Shown here: positions 41,973 through 50,676 of the stretch, piece after piece | Layout of the letters: each line of letters begins with the position of its first letter | Position numbering within the stretch: position 1 is the first letter of the stretch | Program-made: the position numbers and the translations under genes | Assembly: GCA_964569425.1 (NCBI GenBank) | Contig: CAZMVD010000019.1 | Location: forward strand, 1 to 51,267 | Origin: JACQXM01 sp964569425 | Lineage (GTDB): Bacteria > Planctomycetota > Phycisphaerae > UBA1845 | Length of the DNA stretch: 51,267 nucleotides | Reading direction: 5' to 3' | The notes under the pieces: generated by a model | Databases searched by the model: none | What the model was told of the DNA's origin: nothing | Seen by the model: the letters and a program-made list of their open reading frames with translations, nothing else

Positions 41973-43115
41973 CTAAGCCGCCGCCGCAAACGAAACCTCC
42001 GTGGCGCTGACTTCATCCGTCCGCAGCCAACTCGTATAGCCCAGCCGGCCTGCCGAATCATCGCTGGTCAATCTCATTTCCGGCACCTCGCCGGCACGCA
42101 GCTTCACCGCAATCGCGAACGCCAGCGGATCCACGAGGTACCGCTGAATCAACGCCCGCGTCTGCGCAAACCGCGACCCGTCGGGCAGAAACGTCAAATA
42201 GGTCTCCCAATCCACCGGACCCACCGCCAGCGTGAACGACCCGCCAAGATCGAACACCCTATCGCCCACCGTCAGGTCGAACCCCAGCGTGCTGTTGTCG
42301 ACGCCCAGTCGGTTCTGATCGCGCCGGCCCAGCAGGATCCACCGCCCTTCGCACTGCCGCACCGTCACCGGCAGGCCATCCCAGTAATCGCTGACCGAAC
42401 CCTCCAGCGTGGCCCCCGAGCGCGGACGCTGGGTCAGCACGCCGGCATAGCGAATCAAGCTGATGGGCGGAACCCCAAGCTGCGCCGATTCCGCGCGCGA
42501 CGAGTAACCCACCAGCGATAGCATGTAATCCGAGATCGTGTCGCGCCCGGTCAGTCCGAAAGTCAGCTCATAGCGGTACTTCAGGCACGCGCGATAGAAC
42601 AGCGATATCAACCGATGGTGCAGCACGTCCAGGAAACCGCGCACCGGGCTGGACCCATCGTACAAGCCGCTGCCACCTGCCTTCGCCGCCGAGGGAGCCG
42701 CCTCCGACGCCTGAACGCCGCGCCCGTGCGATTCCAACACCGCCGCCGCGTGCTGATCGACCGATTTCAAAACATCCACCGCGTACGAAAGCGGCAGCGG
42801 CGTGCTCACCCCGTATAGGCCGAGGAACGTCACTTCCATCAGAAACGTCGATCGATCGCCCGTCGTCCGCACTTGCGCCAAACGACGGACATCACTTGCC
42901 GGGAAGCCCAGCGCCACGTCCGGACGAAAGCGAATCCCCTCTTCGGCCACCGGGCCCCGATCCCCGACTCGAACCCCTCCGGAAAGGTACCGCTCAATCA
43001 ACCAGGCCGCCTGCACAAAATCAAAGCTCGCGGCGCTGTTGAGCAGCCGCTGCCCCACGGGCGTGGAAACCGCGCCGGGCGCCGGCAGAGTTCCGTTCGC
43101 AGGCGTTGACGTCAT
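41973..43115 (-). CDS. tssG: T6SS baseplate protein TssG
   Basis: 380 residues, close to the family length. The ATG overlaps the tssF stop (ATGA), the usual tssF-tssG arrangement. Family features include FDFVQAAWLIERY near the N-terminus, EEGIRFRPDVALGFPASDV, TFLGLYGVSTPLP and the final RYAGVLTQRPRSGATLEG-type region. TssG forms the baseplate wedge with TssE, TssF and TssK. TssK is not seen in this window. A 174-base gap to clpV follows and holds one small hairpin without a T-run. Confidence 0.93.
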   Translation of the reverse strand: MTSTPANGTLPAPGAVSTPVGQRLLNSAASFDFVQAAWLIERYLSGGVRVGDRGPVAEEGIRFRPDVALGFPASDVRRLAQVRTTGDRSTFLMEVTFLGLYGVSTPLPLSYAVDVLKSVDQHAAAVLESHGRGVQASEAAPSAAKAGGSGLYDGSSPVRGFLDVLHHRLISLFYRACLKYRYELTFGLTGRDTISDYMLSLVGYSSRAESAQLGVPPISLIRYAGVLTQRPRSGATLEGSVSDYWDGLPVTVRQCEGRWILLGRRDQNRLGVDNSTLGFDLTVGDRVFDLGGSFTLAVGPVDWETYLTFLPDGSRFAQTRALIQRYLVDPLAFAIAVKLRAGEVPEMRLTSDDSAGRLGYTSWLRTDEVSATEVSFAAAA

Positions 43116-44929
43116 GCTACGCCTCCGTTGGGGGCACCGGCGGGCGTGGGCTGCTCGCCCCAGCGCGGCGGAAACGAATACACCTGACCGGTCCGCGACG
43201 AACGCACGGACAATTCACTGAACGCATTGATCGTCGTGTACAGCGCCAAAAAGTGGTCCAGGATCGAGGCAAACAGGTACGCGTCCCCCTCGCCCGCGAA
43301 ATGGTCGTCGTTCAGTTCCATGTCCACCTGCACGCCCCGCACCGCCGCGCCCCGGATGATGCGCTGCCGAAACGTGGCATCGACCCGCAGAATGCCCTCC
43401 AGCATGCGCTGTTGCGCCAGCGCCCGGTGCGCATCGTGTTCCGACTCAAAGTCGTACAGCCGCAGCAGCTCCTTCAGGTGGCCGGCGCTGATCAACGAAA
43501 CATAGTTCAGCGAAAGGTGCGAAATCAGCCGCCACTGCATGCCGCGCCCCAGCGGCGGGCTGATGGTCGGCGACGGCTTGAGTATGTTGCGAAACCGCGT
43601 TCCCGCGGGCGAGCTGTCGGTCGGTTCACAGATATCCCCCGCACGCAGCGAAGCCGGCAGGTGCCGATTGGTGCACGTCAACTCCACCGAAATCGTGGTG
43701 TCCGCCGGCAGCCCCCCTCCCTCGCCCGCACACACGAACGACAGGTACATGTCCGTCCCCAGCCGCGGGTCCCCACTGTGCACGTTGGGCACCAGGTGCG
43801 ACTGGTAATAGCTGATGCGACTCGGATCGCTCGCGGCCAGGTGATGAAAAGAATGAAACGGCTCGAACTCCCGCGTTTCCACCCCTTCGCCCTTCACCAC
43901 CCCCGCCACGCGGTCCACCGAGAAAACCTCCAGATGCCGGCGGTCCGCCACGCCCGACTTCGACGGCATTAACAGGTTCTGCACGCGCTCGTGCTGCACG
44001 CGAATGGGGTCCGCACTATGGGCAAACAGGTTGATGATCGGCACGCAATGCAGCCGGACATTCTCCGGAGATACCAGCGGAAATGAATCCAGTCGGCGAT
44101 TAAAGGTCACCGAAAGCTCAAGCGCATTGGTCAGCTCAAGCTCGCGCACCGCGCGGTCCAGCCCGTGCACATCCACAAACAGAAACCGCTCTTTGAACGC
44201 GAAATACTCCTGCAACAGCCGGTAACCGGGAAATGACAACTGCGGATACGGCAGCACCGCCTCGTCCCGATCCAATCCGGCAGCACGCACTGCCTTGGCG
44301 GACAGTGCCATGTCCCGCCGTTTGCCCCCCGTGCCCCCGTCGCTGACCCGAACCTCGCCCACGTGCGCCGCCAGGAGAAGATAAAGCGTAAAGCACGTTC
44401 GCGGATCGCCCGCGAGGTACAGGCGCACATGCCCGAGTTCCAGGTTTTCCAACGCCGCCTTCGACGAAGTTCGGAAACGCAGAACAAGCTTGGCCGGCGC
44501 GCCGGCAGTCGCTTCGAGCCGCGCATCCTCAATTCCCCAGGGACGCAGCACCGTCGGCCAGCACGAACGATACCGGCATTGTGTGCCGTCCACCGGAATG
44601 CTCGCGAATGCCGCGCCCGCCGGAACCCGCAACGGCGATTGCATCGCTTCCACTTCGGGAAGGAACTCCAGAATGCTCATCGAGGGGATGGGACGCAGAT
44701 AATGCGGCCAGAGAAGCGACAACAGGCCGGACGTCACTTCCGGCAGCTCGTCGTCCAGCTTCTGGCGAATCCGCGCACAAAGAAACGCCACGCCTTCCAA
44801 GAGCCGATCCACATCCGGGTCGGAGCCACGATCCGTCAGCAGACGCGCGATCTCCGGATTCGCCCGCGCAAAGTCCGGACCCACTTCACGCAGGTAGCGC
44901 AGCTCATCCTGAAAGTAGGTCTTGATCAC
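43112..44929 (-). CDS. tssF: T6SS baseplate protein TssF
   Basis: 605 residues if the GTG at 44929 (reading VIKTYFQDELRYLREVG) is the start. This matches the usual TssF beginning; a further in-frame GTG lies at 45070 but adds unconserved sequence. GPDFARANPEIARLL, RLLEGVAFLCARIRQKLDDELPE-type sequence, LLWPHYLRPIPSMSI and the C-terminal GRGMQWRLISHLSLNYVS are family landmarks. It is a structural component of the baseplate wedge. The gene overlaps tssG by 4 bases. Confidence 0.92.
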   Translation of the reverse strand: MIKTYFQDELRYLREVGPDFARANPEIARLLTDRGSDPDVDRLLEGVAFLCARIRQKLDDELPEVTSGLLSLLWPHYLRPIPSMSILEFLPEVEAMQSPLRVPAGAAFASIPVDGTQCRYRSCWPTVLRPWGIEDARLEATAGAPAKLVLRFRTSSKAALENLELGHVRLYLAGDPRTCFTLYLLLAAHVGEVRVSDGGTGGKRRDMALSAKAVRAAGLDRDEAVLPYPQLSFPGYRLLQEYFAFKERFLFVDVHGLDRAVRELELTNALELSVTFNRRLDSFPLVSPENVRLHCVPIINLFAHSADPIRVQHERVQNLLMPSKSGVADRRHLEVFSVDRVAGVVKGEGVETREFEPFHSFHHLAASDPSRISYYQSHLVPNVHSGDPRLGTDMYLSFVCAGEGGGLPADTTISVELTCTNRHLPASLRAGDICEPTDSSPAGTRFRNILKPSPTISPPLGRGMQWRLISHLSLNYVSLISAGHLKELLRLYDFESEHDAHRALAQQRMLEGILRVDATFRQRIIRGAAVRGVQVDMELNDDHFAGEGDAYLFASILDHFLALYTTINAFSELSVRSSRTGQVYSFPPRWGEQPTPAGAPNGGVA

Positions 44930-45097
44930 GTTGCTGACTCGATCCTCGGCCTGCCCGAACGCGCCGCGCCCGCGGCGAAACCGCACCGGCGCTTTCGGCC
45001 CGTGCGGCGCTGCCGACGTCAGGCGAACAGGCGCAATGCCCGAACACGGCACCGCAAGCCCTCCGGTCACCGCCGGAGACGGAACTTGAGACCCTCG

Positions 45098-45529
45098 TTA
45101 TTCGGAAACCCGAAAGCTGCCGGTGCCGTCCAGATCCGTGTCGTACCACACACGGTGCTCGCCGCCGGCACCTACTAGAACCGCCTCGATCCGGAACGCA
45201 GGACGCCGCGGAGACTCCTCGTCGCTCTCTGCCCGGCTCACCCGAACGCGTCGCAGGCGCGGCTCGTACTTCGTGATCGCCGCACGTACCGATTCCTGCA
45301 CCAGGTGAACGAAATCATCTCGTTCGGCGGGAAACTCCGTCAGCGAGGGCAACCCGAAGTCGGGCACCGCCTCGCTCATCCCTTGACGGGCGTTCAGCAG
45401 ACGGATCACGTTGCGCCGGACCGAATCAAGCAGCGCCTCGACGTTCTCACCCGTCGACGCCGTCCTGCGACTGGCATACGGATCGCCCAGTTCCCTGAGG
45501 CGATCCAGCAGGCTGCTCTCTTTGCCCAT
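45098..45529 (-). CDS. tssE: T6SS baseplate protein TssE (gp25-like)
   Basis: 143 residues. SLLDRLRELGDP, SVRRNVIRLLNARQG, VPDFGLPSL, and YEPRLRRVRV match the gp25-like family that starts sheath assembly at the baseplate. The ribosome site is weak (GGAAAC), and a perfect 14-bp stem-loop ends 22 bases before the start codon, which may reduce or time translation. It lies between hcp and tssF. tssF begins about 170 bases downstream. Confidence 0.93.
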   Translation of the reverse strand: MGKESSLLDRLRELGDPYASRRTASTGENVEALLDSVRRNVIRLLNARQGMSEAVPDFGLPSLTEFPAERDDFVHLVQESVRAAITKYEPRLRRVRVSRAESDEESPRRPAFRIEAVLVGAGGEHRVWYDTDLDGTGSFRVSE

Positions 45530-45830
45530 GCTCGGTTTCCAACATGCGGAACCGTGACGCCGTCGTGAACTTATTCGACGGCGTCACGGCCCACCCGCCG
45601 ATGCAGCGGTCGACTCCCCTCCGTATCGACCGCTGCACGGCACCCGCTTCCCTCCCCGAGCTTGCCGCCATGGCACCCCCGCCCATCTCGAACCGCTCGG
45701 GTGGATGAGCAGCAGGAATCCGCCGCTCCCGGTGCTCCACGACCCTTCCGCTTCGCCTGACCCGTCGCCGGAACCACCTCGAAAAACGGCCGGCTCCACG
45801 GTCAAGGGTCGTCGTGCAAGGCGAATGACG
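45530..45830. other. hcp-tssE spacer with two strong stem-loops
   Basis: 301 bases without a gene. Stem-loop A: CCGTGACGCCGTCG (45552-45565) pairs perfectly with 45576-45589, loop of 10. Stem-loop B: TGCAGCGGTCGA (45602-45613) pairs perfectly with 45626-45637, loop of 12. Neither is followed by a T-run on the minus strand. They may stabilise or trim hcp mRNA, or partly stop transcription after hcp. Confidence 0.75.
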
Positions 45831-46310
45831 TCACGCACCGCCCGGCGCACGCCACCGATCCATCTCGACCACGCTGTCCGGCTGCCAGTTCCACTCAATC
45901 TCCTCGTACACGAAGCTGACCTGCTCCATGTGGCGATAGCTCTCGTTGGCCGGCACGAAACTCATGGGCATGTACGGCTGCACGTCCACCACGCGGGCGT
46001 TGCGCATCGTGATCGTGTAATACTTCGCCTCCTCACGCGTCGCCGGATCGATCCGATAGAAGTCCAGCAGCACTTCTTTGAGGTTCTGCCCGGTGCACAG
46101 CGCCTTGTGAAAACCCGGCGTGGCCTTGTCGATCACCTTCACCACGCGCATCGGGCTGTGAACCCGCACGCCCGTCGCCTGACCCGTCGTCGGGTCGATG
46201 GGCTGGTGAATATGATGCTCAATCTCAAACACGTCGCTCGTGTCCTCGCGCCCTTCCTTCTCCGACGAGCCGGGATACTCAGCGACCTTCAGATTACACG
46301 GGGTTGGCAT
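45831..46310 (-). CDS. hcp: Hcp tube protein (TssD)
   Basis: 159 residues, normal Hcp size, with AAGGAGA before the ATG. EIEHHIHQPIDPTTG, VRVHSPMRVVKVIDKATP, ALCTGQNLKEVLLDFYR and the closing EQVSFVYEEIEWNW are typical of hexameric ring proteins that stack into the T6SS inner tube. Hcp is needed in large amounts. The gene stands apart from both neighbours by 300-500 bases, with strong hairpins downstream, which suggests its own promoter or mRNA processing. Confidence 0.95.
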   Translation of the reverse strand: MPTPCNLKVAEYPGSSEKEGREDTSDVFEIEHHIHQPIDPTTGQATGVRVHSPMRVVKVIDKATPGFHKALCTGQNLKEVLLDFYRIDPATREEAKYYTITMRNARVVDVQPYMPMSFVPANESYRHMEQVSFVYEEIEWNWQPDSVVEMDRWRAPGGA

Positions 46311-46829
46311 GATCCATTCTCCTTGATGGGGTCCACCTGGGTGACACGTTCATGGCAGGGGTCGCGGAACGCCGCCGCGGCGTCCCGACCGGCTGCCGGT
46401 TGTTTCCTTTTCAGTTTTCTGCGTCTGAGCGGCCGATTGCCCTGCCGCTCGACTGGCCCGAATCTCCGCCAGACCTCTTTAGCAAGAGCCGTGCCAAGAT
46501 CTTCCGGCTCGACCCATTTGACGCAGAGATTCGCCTTACCTATTGCAAAACAATAACTTACGAAAAGCAAACCCGATTCGGCACCGCAGCGTCGCTAAGC
46601 CCAACTGCACCGGCGCTGGGCACCAGAGCCCACGTGGGCAAAACAGTTGGGCAGGCGTGCCCATTGGTACGCAGCGCGCACCGACAACGCGCGCAACATC
46701 CCCGAAACCGACGCGCCGTCGGCACTCCTTTGCACTTCGCGCGAAGAGAAACACAACGAAAGGAGGCGTTGGCCACGCGCAGCTTCGTGCCGCGCGTGGC
46801 CGTCGCCGGTTATCCTGCGGTGCGACCCG
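46311..46829. other. tssC-hcp spacer: likely hcp promoter region
   Basis: 519 bases without a supported gene. An AT-rich patch at 46541-46575 contains an inverted repeat TATTG (46541-46545) / CAATA (46551-46555), about 230 bases before hcp on the minus strand. A cluster of palindromes lies at 46628-46662. Short open frames here have no ribosome site or family match. Confidence 0.55.
46628..46662. repeat. Palindrome cluster
   Basis: GCCCACGTGGGC (46628-46639) is a perfect 12-bp palindrome. GGGCA (46649-46653) and TGCCC (46658-46662) form a hairpin 9 bases away, and related TGGGC strings flank both. It resembles a REP-like intergenic element. Copies elsewhere in the genome would confirm this. 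Confidence 0.5.
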
Positions 46830-48317
46830 TCACGCCGGCGGCGGATCGAACTGTCCGACCATCGACAATTCCACTTCCACGCCCTTAAGCTTGAGGTGCG
46901 GAATCATCTGAATCTCGGACTTGAACATCCCCGGCTTGCCCGGAACGGGCGTCGCCGTGACCTGAATCTCCTTCAACGGATACTTGGCCGCCAGCTTGTC
47001 ATCCAGCGTGCCCTGCCGGCAATACTGCTTCAGCCAGTCGTTGATTTCCTTGACCATTTTCTCCGCGTCCATCACGCGGCCCATGTTCTCTCGCCAGATC
47101 ACCTTCAAGTAGTGCGCAATGCGGCATGAGATCATCAGGTACGGCAGCGACATACCCAGCCGCGCCCGCATTTCGTCTTCGTGCCCTTCCGCCGTGTCCG
47201 CGAACTTGCCCACGCGCTTGGCCGACGGCGCGTCGAAGAACGCCGCGTTGTCGCTGCCCTTGCGCATCACCAGCGGAATAAACCCGAAATTGCACAGGTC
47301 CACGTCCATGTCTTCGGAAATCAGCGTTTCCGTCGGAATCTTGGTGTGGTACTGACCGGTCGCCTGGTACTGGTGCAACGGCAGGTTGGGCACCGTGCCG
47401 CCGCTGTTGGGACCGACGATGGCGTTGTACCAGCCGAAGTTGGCGAAGCTCTTGGTCATGCGCCCCGCCATGGCAAACGCCGCATTGCCCCACAGATACC
47501 GATCGTGATGCTCGGACCGCACGTCCTCCTGGAAGGTGAAGTCCTTCACGTCTTGGTCTTCGATGGTGTACGGCTTGCGCAACAGGAAACGCGGCATGCA
47601 CAGCCCGACGTACCGCGCATCGTCCGAATCGCGGAACGAGTTCCACTTGGTGTACTGCGGCTGCTCGAAGATCTCGTACATCTCCGCCATTTTCGGCAGC
47701 CCCATGAACGAGTCTTCCTTCTTGCCGAACATCTTCGGATCGGACCCGGCGATAAACGGACACTTGGCCACCGCCGCCACCCGCGCAATCTCCGACAACA
47801 GGTCCACTTCCGGGTTGCGGTTGTCGAACGCGTAGTTGCCCACCATCATGCCATACGGGTTACCACCGAAGGTGTTGTACTGGTCGCGATACACGGTCTT
47901 GAACAGACCCGACTTCTGCCAGTCCTTGCAGTCCTGGAAATCCTCCAGCAGGTCGTCCTTCGAGGCGTTGAGCACCTCGATGCGAATGTTCTGCCGGAAC
48001 TCCGTGTTGTCCACCAGGTACCACAGACTGCGCCACGCCGATTCCAGCTTCTGAAATTGCTCATTGTGCAGCACCGCATTGACCTGCGCGCTGATCTGCT
48101 GGTCGATCTCTGCGATGAAATCGTCCACCACCTGCTTGTTGATGGTCAGCTTGTTCAGGTCGAAGCCGGCGGCCTTCTGCACAATCCCCGCGATGCCCTT
48201 GCGGTACAGGTCGCGGTATTCGTTATCCAGATCCCAACTGTCAATCAACGAGTCCACCGCCGAGGTTTCGGTGGTCTGCGCCTGCCCCGAGGCGGCTTGT
48301 TGCGGTTGCTCTGCCAT
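46830..48317 (-). CDS. tssC: T6SS sheath large subunit TssC (VipB)
   Basis: 495 residues, GGAG upstream of the ATG. INKQVVDDFIAEIDQQI, NAVLHNEQFQKLESAWRSL, YAFDNRNPEVDLLSEIARVA, the GNAAFAMAGRMTKSF block and the C-terminal IQVTATPVPGKPGMF are standard. With TssB it builds the contractile sheath. It follows tssB after 92 bases. The fused protein at 23854 repeats these blocks with weaker conservation. Confidence 0.96.
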   Translation of the reverse strand: MAEQPQQAASGQAQTTETSAVDSLIDSWDLDNEYRDLYRKGIAGIVQKAAGFDLNKLTINKQVVDDFIAEIDQQISAQVNAVLHNEQFQKLESAWRSLWYLVDNTEFRQNIRIEVLNASKDDLLEDFQDCKDWQKSGLFKTVYRDQYNTFGGNPYGMMVGNYAFDNRNPEVDLLSEIARVAAVAKCPFIAGSDPKMFGKKEDSFMGLPKMAEMYEIFEQPQYTKWNSFRDSDDARYVGLCMPRFLLRKPYTIEDQDVKDFTFQEDVRSEHHDRYLWGNAAFAMAGRMTKSFANFGWYNAIVGPNSGGTVPNLPLHQYQATGQYHTKIPTETLISEDMDVDLCNFGFIPLVMRKGSDNAAFFDAPSAKRVGKFADTAEGHEDEMRARLGMSLPYLMISCRIAHYLKVIWRENMGRVMDAEKMVKEINDWLKQYCRQGTLDDKLAAKYPLKEIQVTATPVPGKPGMFKSEIQMIPHLKLKGVEVELSMVGQFDPPPA

Positions 48318-48409
48318 GGATGCATATCTCCGTTAAGCGGTTCTCGCGTTGTCCCTACACTCCCAGACCCATCGCCTTCTTACGCCCGGCGTCAAAGACC
48401 TCACGCCGG

Positions 48410-48958
48410 TCATGCCGGCGGTGGCGGCGCGTCTCCACTGGGCGGCGCATCGCCCGCCGGGGCCGCCCCACCCCCCGCCGCCGGCGCCGCAGGACCGGCG
48501 ATCATCCCCAGGATCTGATCCCGGACCGCCGGATCCTTGATCGCGTCCAGCAGCTCCTTCTGCGCCGCCTTGTCGCCCATCTTGGGACGCAGCGCCTTCA
48601 TCGCCTCGCGCAGCTCCAACAGCTTCTTCAACTGCGGCACCTGCCGCGCGATCGACTCCGGACGAAAATCCTTCAATGTCCCGAACCGCAGCGACACCGG
48701 CATCTCACCCGATCCGGTGATCCGATCCGGCACCGTCAGGTCCAACGACAAATTGAAACTCTGCATCACCGAATCAAAATTCGATTTGTTGATGTCCAGC
48801 GGCTGCCGGGCGTCGATCGTCCGCTTGTCCTGCTTGAGCGTATAATCGCCCATCACCAGCATGCGGAACGGCAGCTCCGGCTCGGCCCCGCCGCGCAGGC
48901 GATCGGAAATGGCGATGTTGACCCGCGACTCGCGGGCCTTGGACGGTCCCTTTGCCAT
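48410..48958 (-). CDS. tssB: T6SS sheath small subunit TssB (VipA)
   Basis: 182 residues from MAKGPSKARES (GAGGAG upstream; an ATG 3 codons earlier is less likely). RVNIAISDRLRGG, MLVMGDYTLKQDKRTIDARQ, INKSNFDSVMQSF and SLRFGTLKDFRPESIARQVP are family features. The C-terminal 35 residues are an Ala/Pro/Gly tail, longer than usual. The stop lies in a small CGCCGG/CCGGCG hairpin. Confidence 0.95.
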   Translation of the reverse strand: MAKGPSKARESRVNIAISDRLRGGAEPELPFRMLVMGDYTLKQDKRTIDARQPLDINKSNFDSVMQSFNLSLDLTVPDRITGSGEMPVSLRFGTLKDFRPESIARQVPQLKKLLELREAMKALRPKMGDKAAQKELLDAIKDPAVRDQILGMIAGPAAPAAGGGAAPAGDAPPSGDAPPPPA

Positions 48959-49001
48959 GAGAAACACTCCTCTTCAACCGGCCGCTCTGCACTCGGCCTG
49001 A

Positions 49002-50567
49002 TTAACTCGATGGTTCCGCCGCGAGCGCCGCCAGCGGATCCAGTTGACACAACCACGCGAACGACTCACGAACGCCGCGAACCACATCCTCCGCCGGGGC
49101 CTTCTCCGCCGCCGTCAACGACTTGCGGCAGCGATACAACGTCTGCGCCACCTCCACCGCCAGCGTCGGCTCCCACTCATCGATGTGGTACCGGCGAATC
49201 TCATCATAACACTCTTCCAGCAGCGGGGCAGCAAGCTGTAAACGCTTGGCGTCAAAACAAAGCTGGGCGATTCGCACCCGCCATAAAAACCGATCTCGCC
49301 GCTGTGTACTCGTGAACAGCCCTTCCTGCAACGTCTGCAAAGCCTCTTTCAGTTTACCCGAACCCGCCAGTTGCCGCGCCTTGTCGGCCGTCTCCCGGAG
49401 TTTGCCGTTGCCCTCTGGCCCACCGCCCCCCCCCGAGGCACGCGCCGGAGCCACTTCCGACTCGATCCACATCTTCGTCTCGCCGCTGCACAGCGGAACC
49501 CCCCCCTTAAATGTCAATTCAAACAGCCCCGGACCCAATCGGTTGACCAGCGCCGCTGTCTGCCCCATGACCGCCTGCCGCGCCTTCTCGTAATTCGGAC
49601 CCAGCCCCATCATCGCTGCACAAACATATCGCTGCAGGTCCAGCCACAGCGGATCACTCGACCGAAACGCCGCCTCCGCGTTCTTCAGGAGATTCTCCCA
49701 GATGCCGTTCGAAAACTGATGGGTCAGCGCTTCCAGCTTCGACGCTTCCGGCGGCTCGATCTGAAACCTCGCCGCATCCGACGAGGGTAACGAAATCTTC
49801 GACCACCGAATGACCCGAACCAGCGCATAGGGAACCGGGTCGGCCGGATCCGTCTTTCGCAGGAACGTCGACGCCCCCAACACCGCATTCAGTGCCGCGC
49901 TGGGATCCGCGGGCTCTCCGGCGGAAAACGCCGCTCCGCCCACACCGGCCGCGGCAGGCGCCGCCGCGGCCCCTCCCTCCCCCGCCGGTGCCGCCGCGGC
50001 CGCCGCTTTGGGGCGCTTGGCCGCCTGCTCCTTCAATCCACGGATGAACTTATCCAGTTCAATCTGCTCATCCGGCATCTTCTCTTTGAGAAGGGTCTTC
50101 AGGGCTTCCGCGCGCGCAAGGCAGATATCAAGCGCGTCGAAGTCGTCGCCCTTGGGTGGGTGCTCCCGAAACCAGTTCTTCTCGGTGAACTGATCCGCCA
50201 GCGACTCCATCCGCGCTTTGCGCCGTCGCGGGCGTTCCGGAAAGAGCTGATCCCAGAAATGGCGGGTTAACTCCGCAAACAACTCCAGCGTCGCGGCCAA
50301 TCCCGCATAGGAGTACCGTTTGAACAGCGCATACCCCAGCGCCGCGGCCATTTCCACATCCTTGGACTTGGTGCGCAGCAGGTTGATCGCATTCTGCTCC
50401 ACGGCGTACCAGTCCGGCTCGCCCAGCTCGATGCGGTCGATCTTGTTGAGTTCAGCATTGACCTGGAGATACTGCTCGTCGTCCCCCGCATCCACGCCGC
50501 AAGGAGCATCGCCCGGGATCGGCTGACGCCCCAGTTCTATGACCGGTGCTTCGTCCAGTTTCGCCAT
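49002..50567 (-). CDS. tssA: T6SS assembly protein TssA
   Basis: 521 residues. The N-terminal ImpA-type domain (about 15-160) has PIPGDAPCGVDAGDDEQYLQVNAELNKI-type sequence, VEMAAALGYALFKRYSYAG and HFWDQLFPERPRRRKAR. An Ala/Gly linker (190-225) leads to a VasJ-like C-terminal part with LDLQRYVCAAMMGLG, and helical repeats to the end (LEECYDEIRRYHIDEWEP). TssA primes tube and sheath assembly on the baseplate. It lies 43 bases before tssB. Confidence 0.9.
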   Translation of the reverse strand: MAKLDEAPVIELGRQPIPGDAPCGVDAGDDEQYLQVNAELNKIDRIELGEPDWYAVEQNAINLLRTKSKDVEMAAALGYALFKRYSYAGLAATLELFAELTRHFWDQLFPERPRRRKARMESLADQFTEKNWFREHPPKGDDFDALDICLARAEALKTLLKEKMPDEQIELDKFIRGLKEQAAKRPKAAAAAAPAGEGGAAAAPAAAGVGGAAFSAGEPADPSAALNAVLGASTFLRKTDPADPVPYALVRVIRWSKISLPSSDAARFQIEPPEASKLEALTHQFSNGIWENLLKNAEAAFRSSDPLWLDLQRYVCAAMMGLGPNYEKARQAVMGQTAALVNRLGPGLFELTFKGGVPLCSGETKMWIESEVAPARASGGGGGPEGNGKLRETADKARQLAGSGKLKEALQTLQEGLFTSTQRRDRFLWRVRIAQLCFDAKRLQLAAPLLEECYDEIRRYHIDEWEPTLAVEVAQTLYRCRKSLTAAEKAPAEDVVRGVRESFAWLCQLDPLAALAAEPSS

Positions 50568-50676
50568 GGTTTACTCGCCAACGCGGATTCCACACCGGTG
50601 TCCTACGGCCGATGGAGCCCGAAATTTCGGGGCGCGATGGGACCCGACCACACCGGATGCGCCAAGGTAACCTACC

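Noticed and set aside
47181..48518. A 445-residue plus-strand frame across tssC
   Set aside because: Antisense to tssC and tssB; no recognisable domain.
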